Positions 55,126 to 64,000 of a stretch of DNA of 64,000 nt are shown piece after piece. The DNA is from Corynebacterium accolens (GTDB lineage Bacteria; Actinomycetota; Actinomycetes; Mycobacteriales; Mycobacteriaceae): assembly GCF_023520795.1 (NCBI RefSeq), contig NZ_CP046605.1, positions 186,001 to 250,000 on the forward strand, written 5' to 3'. The notes beneath the pieces are model-generated. The model made no database searches and was not told the origin of the DNA. It saw only the letters and a list, made by a program, of their open reading frames with translations. A program made the translations under genes and the position numbers. Numbering within the stretch: the first letter of the stretch is position 1; every line of letters starts with the position of its first letter.

Positions 55126-57494
55126 ACCGCGGCCTCCTGCGTCATGGTAACGAGCGCGCCGAGCAGCTTGATGGCACCGTCCTTGCTCAGTGGGTTATTG
55201 CCATTGCCGCACTTGGGCGATTGCACGCACGATGGGCACCCGGCCTCGCAGGGGCAGGAGCGCACCGCCTCAAAGGTGGCCGCGATCCACTCGGGGAAGC
55301 GGCGGAAGCCTTCTTCGGCAAACCCGGCGCCGCCGGGGTGGCCGTCGTAGACAAAGACGGTGGGAAGCTGCGTATCCGCGTGCAATGCGGTGGATACGCC
55401 GCCGATATCCCAGCGGTCGCAGGTGGCGATAAGCGGCAACAGCCCAATGGCGGCGTGTTCGGCCGCATGCAGGGTGCCGGGGATATCGGCGGCGGTAATG
55501 CCCATCGCAGAAAGTGCCAGCGGGTCGATGGTATAAGCCACGGCGCGGGTGGTCAGCCGCTGCTCGGGGAGATCGAGGGGGATATCGTCGCCGATGGTGC
55601 CATCGGCAAGCCGCACCTGGTACCCGGTGACGCGGTCGGTGACCTCGACCTCCACGTCCGCCACCCACAGGCCCGGGGAATAATTGACCAGGTTATCGGC
55701 CTCGCGCACGATGCGAATATCCGTAGTAGAGCGCGGGGTGGTCGAATACTCGGGGGTCTCCGGGCGGGCGAGCGCCACATAATCGGATAGGATGAGCTCC
55801 TCGATGACAAAACTTTCGCCCTGGTGCAGGTAGACCGCGCCGGGGTGGACCTGGCTGGTCGCGCGCGCTGCATCGATGGTGCCCAATAGCCGGCCATCTG
55901 AGGCATCCACGATCATGACCTCCTCGCCCGCCCCGCCGCGCAGCGATACTGCCGAGTGGGCGGTTTCCGGCGAGAGCTCCTCCGCGATGGAGGCGGGAAT
56001 GGGCACGGCAAACCACCCGCGCTCCCGGCGGCGCACGAGGCCTTGCTCCGCAAGCTGGTGGATGACCTCGCTGGCACCCCACTCAGCAATGGTGGCATCA
56101 TCCAGCGGTTTTTCCACCGCCGCGCAGTAGATATGGCCAAAGAGGATATAGGGGTTCGTGGGGTTAAAGACGCTTGCTTCCACCGGTTTTCCCAGTAGCG
56201 CATCGGGGTGGTGCACCAGGTAGGTATCCATGGGCTCATCGCGGGCGACGAGCACCACGAGCGAGCCTTGCCCGCGGCGGCCCGCGCGCCCGGCCTGCTG
56301 CCAAAAACTAGCCACCGTGCCCGGAAACCCCGCGGTAACCACGGCATCGAGCCCGCCGACGTCGATGCCCAGCTCGAGGGCGGAGGTGGTGGCGACGCCT
56401 AATAAGGAGGCATCGTCAAGCGCCTGCTCCAACCGGCGGCGGTCCTCGGCCAGGTAGCCGGCGCGGTAGGCGGCGATGCGCTGCGCGAAATCAGGCCGGC
56501 CCAAGCTGCCAGAGAGGGTCTCGGCGGCGACCATCGCCACGACCTCGGCGGAGCGGCGGGAGCGCACGAAAGTCATGGTCCGGGCGCCTTCCGCTATGAA
56601 GGTCGCCATCATCTCGGCGGACTCGGTGGTGGCCGCGCGCCGCACGGGGGCGCCGTGCTCGCCCTCCGCGCCCTCCAAGAACCCAGGCTCCCAGAGCGCG
56701 ACCGTGCGCGCGCCGGTGGGGGCGGAATCCTCAGTAATCGCGTGCGCCGGGCGGCCGGTGAGGCGTTCGGCATGCCGGGCCGGGTCATTCATGGTTGCGG
56801 AGGCATAAATGATGGTGGGACGCGATCCATAATGCCGGCACAGGCGGAGCAAGCGGCGCAGAACCAGGGCCACATTGGCGCCGAATACGCCCCGATAGGA
56901 GTGGCATTCATCGATGACGATGAACTCCAGGTGGCGCAGCACCCGCGCCCACCGCGCGTGCGCGGCCAGCATGGACATGTGCACCATATCGGGATTGGAA
57001 AACACCAGGCGCGAATGATCGCGCACGCCCGTCCGCGACTCCTGGGGCGTATCGCCGTCATAGGGCGCCGGCACCACGTTCTTGAGCTCCGGAATCCCGC
57101 GGCACAGCTCGAGCGCGGATTGCAGCTGGTCCGATCCCAGGGCCTTGGTGGGGGTGAGGTAGAGCGCGCACGCGGTCTGATCCTCTGCCAGCCGGGTGAG
57201 GATGGGCAGCTGGTAGCCCAAGGATTTGCCGGACGAGGTGCCGGTAGAAATCACGGCGTCGCGGCCCTGCCACGCGCATTCGGCGAGCTCGGCTTGGTGC
57301 GCATAGAGCTTGCCGATGCCCCCATCTACCACCTTCTCCTTCAACCCCGGCAGCACCCACTCAGGCCAGTCGGCGTAGCGCGCCCGCTTTGCCGGGAGCG
57401 TGGTGTGAAACGTCAGGGTGGACTCAGAAAGGCGCCGCTGGATGAGTTCTAGGAGCTCTTCACCAATGGGGTTATCGCCAGCCGGGTGAGACAA
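55122..57494 (-). CDS. DEAD/DEAH box helicase with C-terminal DUF1998 domain
   Basis: A 790-residue superfamily 2 helicase. Motif [18 protein letters not shown], motif [11 protein letters not shown] (a DECH box), motif [12 protein letters not shown], motif [17 protein letters not shown]. The C-terminal domain carries a four-cysteine cluster [20 protein letters not shown], which probably holds zinc. This type is related to the MrfA/Hrq1 repair helicases. TTG 57494 starts it with AAGGGGGT upstream. It is adjacent to tad genes across Actinobacteria (Rv3649 in M. tuberculosis), though no functional link is known. Confidence 0.92.
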   Translation of the reverse strand: MSHPAGDNPIGEELLELIQRRLSESTLTFHTTLPAKRARYADWPEWVLPGLKEKVVDGGIGKLYAHQAELAECAWQGRDAVISTGTSSGKSLGYQLPILTRLAEDQTACALYLTPTKALGSDQLQSALELCRGIPELKNVVPAPYDGDTPQESRTGVRDHSRLVFSNPDMVHMSMLAAHARWARVLRHLEFIVIDECHSYRGVFGANVALVLRRLLRLCRHYGSRPTIIYASATMNDPARHAERLTGRPAHAITEDSAPTGARTVALWEPGFLEGAEGEHGAPVRRAATTESAEMMATFIAEGARTMTFVRSRRSAEVVAMVAAETLSGSLGRPDFAQRIAAYRAGYLAEDRRRLEQALDDASLLGVATTSALELGIDVGGLDAVVTAGFPGTVASFWQQAGRAGRRGQGSLVVLVARDEPMDTYLVHHPDALLGKPVEASVFNPTNPYILFGHIYCAAVEKPLDDATIAEWGASEVIHQLAEQGLVRRRERGWFAVPIPASIAEELSPETAHSAVSLRGGAGEEVMIVDASDGRLLGTIDAARATSQVHPGAVYLHQGESFVIEELILSDYVALARPETPEYSTTPRSTTDIRIVREADNLVNYSPGLWVADVEVEVTDRVTGYQVRLADGTIGDDIPLDLPEQRLTTRAVAYTIDPLALSAMGITAADIPGTLHAAEHAAIGLLPLIATCDRWDIGGVSTALHADTQLPTVFVYDGHPGGAGFAEEGFRRFPEWIAATFEAVRSCPCEAGCPSCVQSPKCGNGNNPLSKDGAIKLLGALVTMTQEAAV

Positions 57495-57674
57495 TTTTTA
57501 CCCCCTTGTGAGTTAAATCTATCGCTTTGGCGTGGAACGTGTCACACTGTTGACAGGCCAATGTTGTCTTGGTGCGGTTTTATACTTCACGGTACTGCTC
57601 GAGGACCCATTTACCGAATAACTACCGGCGCGGCAATCCGCGCTACCTCTTTAAGAAAAGGAACTCAGTTCACC

Positions 57675-57878
57675 ATGACACAAGGAACCGTTAAGTGGTT
57701 TAACTCCGAAAAGGGATACGGCTTCATCGAGCGCGAGGACGGCGGCGGAGACATCTTCGTGCATTACTCCGAAATCCAGGGCAGCGGCTTCCGCACCTTG
57801 GAAGAAAACCAGAAGGTCAGCTTCGAGGTTGGATCCGGCCCGAAGGGCGACCAGGCGCAGGCCGTTTCCATCCTCTAA
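57675..57878 (+). CDS. cspA: Cold shock protein
   Basis: A 67-residue nucleic-acid chaperone: [20 protein letters not shown] has RNP1 (KGYGFIE), followed by [10 protein letters not shown] (RNP2). The long 5-prime stretch from about 57550 (TTGACA at 57558-57563 region) holds the promoter and leader. Ribosome site AAGAAAAGGAA. As in M. tuberculosis, it is divergent from the helicase and near topA. Confidence 0.95.
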   Translation: MTQGTVKWFNSEKGYGFIEREDGGGDIFVHYSEIQGSGFRTLEENQKVSFEVGSGPKGDQAQAVSIL

Positions 57879-57920
57879 ACCCCAGGGGGTTTAGAGCCCC
57901 AGGGGGTTAGAGCCCTAGGG
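57876..57920. repeat. Short tandem repeats with a hairpin after cspA
   Basis: The unit TTAGAGCCCCAGGGGGT is repeated about two and a half times with changes, starting at the cspA stop. AAACCCC and GGGGTTT (57877-57892) are complementary. It may act as a terminator for cspA and for dedA, which converge here, although no T-run is seen. Confidence 0.5.
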
Positions 57921-58544
57921 CGTTTCGGCGTAGCCGCGGCGGGTATCCCACCACTCCATGATGCTGTTTTGGGCCTTTTGCAGTCCCAAGCCGATGAAGA
58001 TGGCGGCGATAATGCTGATGACCATCGCAAATAGTGGGGTATCGGAAAACGCCATGCCGCCCACATAACCAATGGCCAGGGCCTGGAATACCCAGAGCAT
58101 CACGCCAATGGTGTCGAAGAAGAGGAAGACCGGCCAGGGAAAGCGCATTGACCCCAGCAAAATGGTCATAAAGAGCCTGGCTGAGGGGATAAAGCGGGCA
58201 ATAATAATGGCCGCGCCGCCGCCGCGGCGCACATTGCGTTTTACCCAGGAGAGGGCCTCGTAGGCCTTCGTTCCTTTTTGAATGCGGTTAAGCAGCGGCA
58301 TGAACCGCGTGCCCAGCAAAAAGCACAGGTTATCGCCCAACATGGCTGCTACGAGCGCCACAAAGAACATGGTGGGCAGGTGCGGAAATCCCTGAGAACC
58401 GGACCAAGCGCCGACCATATTCAGTGGGATCTCGGAGGGGAGCACTGGAAAGAAGCAGTCCCCGAAAATGAGCAGGCCCACGATGGGATAAACCCACTCC
58501 GTGCCCATGATGGCTTCAATCCACATGGTTACTGTGTCAACCAT
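57915..58544 (-). CDS. DedA family membrane protein
   Basis: A 209-residue membrane protein of the DedA/SNARE-associated family. It has GLLIFGDCFFPVLPSEIPL (the Glu in the re-entrant loop), AAMLGDNLCFLLG, and ARFIPSARLFMTILLGSMRF with the conserved arginines. ATG 58544 follows GGAGG. DedA proteins recycle undecaprenyl phosphate or other lipids and support membrane homeostasis. Confidence 0.9.
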   Translation of the reverse strand: MVDTVTMWIEAIMGTEWVYPIVGLLIFGDCFFPVLPSEIPLNMVGAWSGSQGFPHLPTMFFVALVAAMLGDNLCFLLGTRFMPLLNRIQKGTKAYEALSWVKRNVRRGGGAAIIIARFIPSARLFMTILLGSMRFPWPVFLFFDTIGVMLWVFQALAIGYVGGMAFSDTPLFAMVISIIAAIFIGLGLQKAQNSIMEWWDTRRGYAETP

Positions 58545-58790
58545 CTAATCCTCCACGGGGTGTGTTGTGGGTGTGCTATCGTCCCCAACAATGCTTTCAC
58601 AGCTGCTGGACTTTCTAAAAAGGTCAGTATAGACCGGTTCGGTGGGGGTGCGAAGCGCCCCCTACACAGCCTTTTGGTGTTACCGAGTATATGGTGCGAA
58701 GAACGGTATAAACCACCTGTGTACGCTAGGGGCGATTGCTGAAAGCGCACAAATTTTAATGTTCGCATCATCGAAAGGGATGAAGTCGAA

Positions 58791-61784
58791 GTGGCAGAAG
58801 CGGCCGAGCCGGGCAAAACTTTAGTGATTGTGGAGTCGGCAACTAAGGCGAAAAAGATCCAGCCGTACCTGGGAGATAACTACATCGTGGAGGCCTCCGT
58901 GGGCCATATCCGCGATCTCCCGCGGGGCGCTGCCGACGTGCCGGCGAAGTTCAAGAAGGAATCTTGGGCCCGCTTGGGTGTTAACCCGGAAGATGACTTC
59001 GCCCCGCTTTACGTCGTTAGCCCGGATAAAAAGAAAAAGGTCGCTGACCTTAAATCCAAGCTGAAGCAGTGCGATAGCCTCCTCCTGGCAACAGACCCGG
59101 ACCGCGAGGGCGAGGCCATTGCTTGGCACCTGCTAGAGGTTTTAAAGCCCAAGGTGCCGGTGCGCCGCATGGTCTTTAATGAGATCACCAAGTCCGCCAT
59201 CCTGGAGGCGGCGGAAAACACCCGCGACTTGGACTATGACCTTATCGATGCCCAAGAAACCCGCCGCATCCTCGACCGCCTCTATGGCTACGAAGTCTCG
59301 CCGGTGTTGTGGAAGAAGGTCATGCCGCGCCTTTCGGCCGGGCGCGTGCAGTCGGTGGCCACGCGGGTCATCGTCGAGCGCGAGCGCGAACGCATGGCGT
59401 TTATCTCCGCCGATTACTGGGATTTGCTCGCCACCTTGGACGCGGGAACCGGCAGCGGCGAGGGCCCGTCGGCCTTTGACGCGCGCCTGACCGCGGTCAA
59501 TGGCAAGCGCGTGGCTGTGGGCCGCGATTTTGACGATCGCGGAAACGTGAAGACCAAGGACGTTATCGTCATCACCCAGCCGCAGGCAGAAGCCTTGGAA
59601 AAGGCCCTGCAGGGCGCGAGCATGACAGTAGCCGGGGTAGAGCACAAGCCTTATACCCGCAAGCCTTATGCGCCGTTTATGACCTCGACGCTGCAGCAGG
59701 AGGCGGGCCGGCGCCTGCACTTTACCTCTGAACGCACGATGCGCATTGCACAGCGCCTTTACGAAAACGGCCACATTACGTATATGCGTACGGACTCCTC
59801 TTCGCTGTCCAAACAGGGCTTGAACGCCGCGCGTAGCTCCGCTACCAGCATTTATGGCGAAGAATACGTCTCGGATTCCCCGCGCGTTTATGACCGCCGC
59901 GTCAAAAACTCGCAGGAGGCGCACGAGGCGATCCGCCCCGCCGGCGAGTCCTTTGCCACCCCAGGCCAGCTGTCTAGCCAGCTGGATGCGGAGGAATTTA
60001 AGCTTTATGACCTGATTTGGAAGCGCACCGTGGCCTCGCAGATGGCCGATGCCAAGGGCACCTCCATGAAGGTGGCGGTCGCCGGCACCGCGACCACGGA
60101 TAATGGCGCCTATGATGTCGAGTTCTCTGCAACCGGCCGCACCATTACCTTCCCGGGTTTCTTGAAGGCTTACGGCGCCGACGAGGATACGAGCAAGAAG
60201 AGCGAGAACCGCCTGCCGCACCTGGAGCAAGGCCGCGATCTGAAGGCCGAAGAGGTCTCGGCAGAAGGCCACTCCACCAACCCGCCGGCGCGCTATACCG
60301 AAGCCAGCCTGGTGAAAAAGATGGAAGACTTGGGCATCGGGCGCCCGTCGACGTATGCCTCTATCATCAAGACCATCCAGGACCGCGGCTACGTGGTCTC
60401 GCGCGGCAACGCCCTGGTTCCCTCTTGGGTAGCCTTCGCCGTGGTGGGCCTCTTGGAGGAAAACTTCACCGAGCTGGTGGATTATGACTTCACCTCGTCC
60501 ATGGAAGATGAGCTGGACTCGATTGCCACCGGCACGGAGGATGGCACGGACTGGCTCAACGGCTTTTACTTTGGCAACGCTGAGGCCAACGAGCACAAGG
60601 CGGCCTCCATTGCGCGGCATGGCGGGCTGAAATCGCTTATCGATGTCAACCTCGAGGCCATCGATGCCCGCAAGGTCAACTCGCTCAAGCTCTATACCGA
60701 TTCGGAGGGCCGCGAGGTCTTCGTGCGCGTCGGCCGCTACGGGCCCTATATCGAGCGCGCGATCGGCACCAACGAGGACGGCAGCGTGGAATACCAGCGC
60801 GCCAACCTCTCGGAGACGGTGACCCCGGATGGGCTGAATGAACAGCTGGCGGAAAAGCTCTTTGCTACTTCGCAGGGCGGGCGCCAGCTGGGCGAAAACC
60901 CTGAAAACGGCCGCATGGTGGTGGCTAAGGAAGGCCGCTTTGGCCCCTATGTCACCGAGGTCGTCCGCGATGATGAGCGGGAACAGGCCGAGGCGGAGGC
61001 CTTGGAGATCGTCGCGAAGGAGCGCGCCGAAGAGGATAAACAGCGCGCCGAGGAAGGCAAGCGCGCCAAGAATTGGGAGACCAAGACAGCCGCGAAGCAA
61101 AAGGAAAAGCGCATCAATGACTACATTGATGAGAAGCTGAAGCCGGGCACGGCCTCGCTTTTTAGCTCGATGGAGCCGCTGACCGTCACGCTGGAACAGG
61201 CCCTTGAGCTGCTATCCCTGCCGCGCGAGGTGGGCGTGGACGACGGGGAGATGATCACCGCCCAAAACGGCCGTTACGGCCCGTACCTGAAGAAGGGCAC
61301 GGATTCGCGCTCGCTGGCTAAGGAAGAGCAGATCTTTAGCATCACCTTGGATGAGGCCCGCCGCATCTATGCGGAGCCGAAGCGTCGTGGCCGCGCGGCC
61401 GCACAGCCGCCGCTGAAGCAGCTCGGCGATAATGACGTTTCGGGCAAGCCTATGACCGTTAAGGATGGCCGCTTCGGCCCGTACGTCACGGACGGCACCA
61501 CCAATGCGTCCCTGCGCCGCGGCGACGATCCGGAGCAGCTTACCGATGCCCGCGCCAACGAGCTCCTTTCCGAGCGCCGCGCCAAAGAGGCCTCTGGGGA
61601 GACGAAGAAGAAGTCCACGAAGAAGTCTTCTAAGAAGAGCACAAAGAAGTCGACCAAGAAATCGACGAAGAAGGCAACAAAGAAGTCCAGCAAGAAGGCC
61701 ACTAAGAAGGGCACGAAGAAATCCAGCTCGAAGCCTTCGCCCGGCACGAAGAACGTGGTTAAAGCCGGCTCGCGGAAGAAATAA
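58791..61784 (+). CDS. topA: DNA topoisomerase I
   Basis: A 997-residue type IA topoisomerase that relaxes negative supercoils. TOPRIM: LVIVESATKAKKIQPYLG and LLATDPDREGEAIAWHLL. The active-site tyrosine is in ITYMRTDSSSLSKQG. The C-terminal part has four GRYGPY/GRFGPYV-type repeats (TopA C-terminal repeat of Actinobacteria, no zinc fingers), and the tail (about 930-997) is almost only Lys/Ser/Thr repeats, which bind DNA. GTG 58791 lies just before EAAEPGKTLVIVE; weak ribosome site AAAGGGATGAAG. Confidence 0.96.
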   Translation: MAEAAEPGKTLVIVESATKAKKIQPYLGDNYIVEASVGHIRDLPRGAADVPAKFKKESWARLGVNPEDDFAPLYVVSPDKKKKVADLKSKLKQCDSLLLATDPDREGEAIAWHLLEVLKPKVPVRRMVFNEITKSAILEAAENTRDLDYDLIDAQETRRILDRLYGYEVSPVLWKKVMPRLSAGRVQSVATRVIVERERERMAFISADYWDLLATLDAGTGSGEGPSAFDARLTAVNGKRVAVGRDFDDRGNVKTKDVIVITQPQAEALEKALQGASMTVAGVEHKPYTRKPYAPFMTSTLQQEAGRRLHFTSERTMRIAQRLYENGHITYMRTDSSSLSKQGLNAARSSATSIYGEEYVSDSPRVYDRRVKNSQEAHEAIRPAGESFATPGQLSSQLDAEEFKLYDLIWKRTVASQMADAKGTSMKVAVAGTATTDNGAYDVEFSATGRTITFPGFLKAYGADEDTSKKSENRLPHLEQGRDLKAEEVSAEGHSTNPPARYTEASLVKKMEDLGIGRPSTYASIIKTIQDRGYVVSRGNALVPSWVAFAVVGLLEENFTELVDYDFTSSMEDELDSIATGTEDGTDWLNGFYFGNAEANEHKAASIARHGGLKSLIDVNLEAIDARKVNSLKLYTDSEGREVFVRVGRYGPYIERAIGTNEDGSVEYQRANLSETVTPDGLNEQLAEKLFATSQGGRQLGENPENGRMVVAKEGRFGPYVTEVVRDDEREQAEAEALEIVAKERAEEDKQRAEEGKRAKNWETKTAAKQKEKRINDYIDEKLKPGTASLFSSMEPLTVTLEQALELLSLPREVGVDDGEMITAQNGRYGPYLKKGTDSRSLAKEEQIFSITLDEARRIYAEPKRRGRAAAQPPLKQLGDNDVSGKPMTVKDGRFGPYVTDGTTNASLRRGDDPEQLTDARANELLSERRAKEASGETKKKSTKKSSKKSTKKSTKKSTKKATKKSSKKATKKGTKKSSSKPSPGTKNVVKAGSRKK

Positions 61785-61810
61785 GCGCGGAAATAAGTAA
61801 GGTGGCGGGC

Positions 61811-62569
61811 ATGAATGATTTTCTTGCCCGCACCGAGGAAGGCACCGCGGCCTTAACCCGCGCGGTGTCTGAAACTTTTGCCGATGTCACCGACCCAGCC
61901 CGGCGCACGCCGCAGGGCTGGCGGCGTTTTGCGTACCTAGCGCTAGGCGAGTCCACGGTGTGGTCCCGCCTCTTTGGTTTGAAAAAGGCCCACGCCGTCA
62001 CGAGCGCGCCGCTTTTGCCCCTTTTGGCGGCGGAGGCGCAGGACCCCACCCTGAGCCCCGCCTTGTTGGCCGGCGCGGTGGGGCAGGCGGAAAAATCGCG
62101 CCGCTTGCATCACCCCTCTTTCCTTGGGGTGGCAGGCGTTACCGCTAGCCACGCGGCGTATTCGTGGGTGCTCTATCGGCGCGGCGCGCGCAACGATGCC
62201 CGCGGGTGGGGCCTGCGCGCCATCGCTTGGGCGGCGGCGCTCTTCGCCACGCGCAAGCAGCCCACTCGGACCGCGGTAGCGGTGGGCGGCGCGGCGGTGC
62301 TGACCACCTCGGCGCTGGCGGGCGATCCGCGCCTGCGTACTGATGCGACGAAGGGCTTGAGCCACGGCGCCAATCTCTTGGTCGCGGCGGAAGGCCTGAC
62401 GGCGCTGCGGGCGTGGCTGTCTTTTGCTGAGTCTCAGCAGAAGATGCGGATACTGAAGAAAAACAAGAAACAGGCCAAGCCCACGAAGGCGGCCCGGGCG
62501 GTGGGTGCGGCGGAGGCCGGCGCCTTTGCCTTGGGGCACTTCCTGCTAGTCGATGCCCTGACTAGGTAA
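61811..62569 (+). CDS. Hypothetical protein with basic C-terminus
   Basis: A 252-residue protein. Helical and Ala-rich, with some hydrophobic segments (GWGLRAIAWAAALFATRK, AVGGAAVLTTSALAG) that could be membrane helices and a basic stretch KKNKKQAKPTKAARAVG near the end. ATG 61811 was chosen because TAAGGT lies 7 bases upstream; another in-frame GTG at 61802 is inside that box. Its end is 8 bases from the IS boundary, but the last residues look intact. Function unknown. Confidence 0.65.
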   Translation: MNDFLARTEEGTAALTRAVSETFADVTDPARRTPQGWRRFAYLALGESTVWSRLFGLKKAHAVTSAPLLPLLAAEAQDPTLSPALLAGAVGQAEKSRRLHHPSFLGVAGVTASHAAYSWVLYRRGARNDARGWGLRAIAWAAALFATRKQPTRTAVAVGGAAVLTTSALAGDPRLRTDATKGLSHGANLLVAAEGLTALRAWLSFAESQQKMRILKKNKKQAKPTKAARAVGAAEAGAFALGHFLLVDALTR

Positions 62570-62586
62570 GATCTGTGATGTCTAGT

Positions 62587-62708
62587 GACTTTTTGGACTC
62601 GGAGTCCATTGACTTTTTGGACGCGGAGTCCAGTTAGTTTTTTGACGCGGAGTCCAGGAAGTTTATGGACAGGATGTCTAACGACTTTTTGGACTCTGGC
62701 TTCTTGAC
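62587..62708 (+). repeat. Array of five ~24-base repeats at the IS left end
   Basis: Units start at 62587, 62611, 62636, 62660 and 62683. The first two read GACTTTTTGGAC then TCGGAGTCCATT or GCGGAGTCCAGTT; the third is AGTTTTTTGACGCGGAGTCC; the fourth is AGTTTATGGACAGGATGTC; the fifth is GACTTTTTGGACTCTGGCTT. The inner GGACTCGGAGTCC is itself palindromic. Such arrays bind transposase at several sites in complex elements; simple IS elements usually have one site per end. Confidence 0.7.
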
Positions 62709-62717
62709 AATGTGGGG

Positions 62718-64000
62718 ATGGCAATTCCCATTACTCTCCGCAAGAAGATAGCGGATTTCGACCCCATCCGTGAGGGCATCACGGTCCAGCAGTTCTGCAA
62801 GAACATCGGCGTATCGAAGCAGACGTACTACAACATCAAAGCACGTATCGCCGAACGCGGGCGGGCTGGCATCGTGCCCGACAGCACGGCACCGCTGAAC
62901 CCGCGACGGGTCTACGATGACAAGATTCGACAACAGGTCCTGCAAGCTCGCGGTACGTTAAGAGCCCGCGGCCAAGACTGCGGCCCATGGTCAATCTTCT
63001 ACTTCTTCCTCGACGAACTCGGCTACGACCAACCACCGTCACGAGCTTTAATCGCACAATGGTTGCACGAGGCTGGCGTCGCTGACATCAATGCACGTAA
63101 ACGACCGCGTAAGTCCTACAGGCACTTTGCCAGGGGCGAAGTCAATGAACTGTGGCAGATCGATGCGTTTGCCTACAGACTCTTCGATGTGCCTCACACG
63201 CAAGTGACTATCTACCAAGTCGTCGACGATGCCAGCCGCTTCGACGTCGGCTCCCAAGCTTTTGGAACTCCAGAAAACGGCACCGATGCCCGCATCACGC
63301 TAAGTGGAGCCATTGATGCTTACGGACTTCCCCAAGAAGTCCTCTCTGACAACGGTGATGCCTTTGCCACCTACCATCGCGGCCGGCTGTCGCAAACCGA
63401 ACGCTGGCTCGCCAGCCTGGGAGTTCAATCAAGTGCGGGCTTTGCTCCCACGACGCAAGGCAAAGACGAGCGATCGCACCAAACCATGACCAGGTTTTTG
63501 GATGCTCGTACCCCGACGACGCTGGCGCAGGTCCAACAGCTGATTGTCGACTACCGCAACTTCTACAACACACGCCGTCGCCACCAAGGACTTCTCAGGG
63601 GCAAGATGCACATCACCCCAGCCCAAGCCTGGGAGATTATCTCGCATGCCCAGCCACCGACGCAGCCGATTGACCCAGATGTTTTATGGACAAAAATCGC
63701 GAAACAATATCACCGGATTCACCCCGACAACCAGGCAGATGCTTTAGCAGCCGACACAGTGGTCGCGACAGATAATGCCCTGCCTGAAGTTGCAGCTTCA
63801 GACAGGGCACCAAGTAACGACACTCAGGCGATCCAGCAAGATACACCCCATGCCGATTCCTCAACCGTAATGCCAAGCTCTACCGGTGTAAATGCACTCT
63901 GGCCTATCCCGGACAAGCTGTGGATCAACAAAAGCGGGGTGGTACGCGTTATGGGGCACGGCCTCTACGTCGGGCTGCGCTTCAAAAATCGAGCCATCTA
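62718..64000 (+). CDS. IS481-family transposase, partial (runs off the window)
   Basis: At least 427 residues, open at the right edge. An N-terminal helix-turn-helix (TVQQFCKNIGVSKQTYYNI) precedes an integrase-core domain. The DDE residues are D149 (ELWQIDAFAYRL), D211 (LSDNGDAFATYH) and E251 (QGKDERSHQTMTRFLDAR); NFYNTRRRHQGLL and ITPAQAW are IS481 hallmarks. A C-terminal extension (about 330-427) is Asp/Ala/Thr-rich and then has WINKSGVVRVMGHGLYVGL, seen in longer corynebacterial members. No stop or frameshift is visible, so it may be active. ATG 62718 is the first start after the repeats. Confidence 0.85.
   Translation, partial: MAIPITLRKKIADFDPIREGITVQQFCKNIGVSKQTYYNIKARIAERGRAGIVPDSTAPLNPRRVYDDKIRQQVLQARGTLRARGQDCGPWSIFYFFLDELGYDQPPSRALIAQWLHEAGVADINARKRPRKSYRHFARGEVNELWQIDAFAYRLFDVPHTQVTIYQVVDDASRFDVGSQAFGTPENGTDARITLSGAIDAYGLPQEVLSDNGDAFATYHRGRLSQTERWLASLGVQSSAGFAPTTQGKDERSHQTMTRFLDARTPTTLAQVQQLIVDYRNFYNTRRRHQGLLRGKMHITPAQAWEIISHAQPPTQPIDPDVLWTKIAKQYHRIHPDNQADALAADTVVATDNALPEVAASDRAPSNDTQAIQQDTPHADSSTVMPSSTGVNALWPIPDKLWINKSGVVRVMGHGLYVGLRFKNRAI

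Larger units (their letters stand above)
62577..64000 (+). mobile_element. IS481-type insertion sequence, left part (continues past the window)
   Basis: The element begins near 62577, just after the preceding gene, and contains an array of about five degenerate repeats followed by one transposase frame that is still open at the right edge. The exact left end and the target duplication cannot be fixed without the other end. The GC content is lower than that of the neighbours. Confidence 0.75.

Noticed and set aside
59142-61100. 652-residue open frame on the minus strand opposite topA
   Set aside because: Antisense to topA, which has all its motifs; a codon-bias shadow.

Overview
The window is a GC-rich chromosomal segment of a Corynebacterium species. 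The evidence is gene content and order: lysC with an internal beta-subunit start followed by asd, a membrane transporter, sigC and katA; leuA; murT/gatD; dnaX-ybaB-recR; pbp-whcA; glxR-nth-tlpA-nudix-marP; and a 6C RNA-tad-helicase-cspA-topA block. The same orders are known from Corynebacterium glutamicum, and partly from Mycobacterium tuberculosis. The species cannot be named from the sequence alone. Nearly all of the window is ordinary, densely packed core genome. The only clear mobile element is an IS481-type transposase that runs off the right edge.

Layout. 1-1430: end of a heme oxygenase gene and a DtxR-box-preceded secreted HtaA-domain protein (heme iron use). 1581-7074: an MMPL exporter, then a queuosine salvage trio (tgt, a YhhQ-type transporter, glutamyl-Q tRNA(Asp) synthetase). 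7088-10831: Na+/H+ antiporter, two small unknowns, and a cytochrome b/molybdopterin fusion protein. 10961-17171: tRNA-Ser, SRP RNA, aspartate aminotransferase, SUFU-like protein, dnaX-ybaB-recR. 17235-24923 (minus strand): HNH protein, gatD/murT (lipid II amidation), a catalytically degenerate exonuclease-BRCT-like protein, a membrane protein, and leuA with a previously unlisted leucine-rich leader peptide. 24924-35672: GT-C type membrane protein, DMT transporter, lysC-asd, YkvI-like transporter, sigC, katA, two envelope proteins.

35673-43499: a candidate structured RNA ending in a strong terminator, a CitMHS transporter, tRNA-Pro, phosphoesterase, YqeY, class A PBP, WhcA, a small DUF4177-like protein, RidA and an MBL hydrolase. 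43581-48763: glxR, nth, thioredoxin-like, NUDIX, MarP protease, epoxide-hydrolase-like protein. 48842-55125: holin-like membrane protein, Fic-like protein, 6C RNA, two DnaA boxes, and the Tad pilus genes (ssd, tadA, tadB, tadC, a DUF4244 pilin, two TadE-like proteins). 55122-62569: helicase, cold shock protein, DedA, topA, unknown. 62577-64000: IS481 element with a repeat array at its left end.

Two window-wide signals stand out. First, about twenty start codons are preceded by a TANNNT hexamer with only 6-8 bases between, the signature of leaderless transcription; I used this to choose several starts. Second, the 12-mer GCTTRCCGATGC occurs eight times and its 10-base core thirteen times, far above chance, in unrelated genes and one intergenic region.
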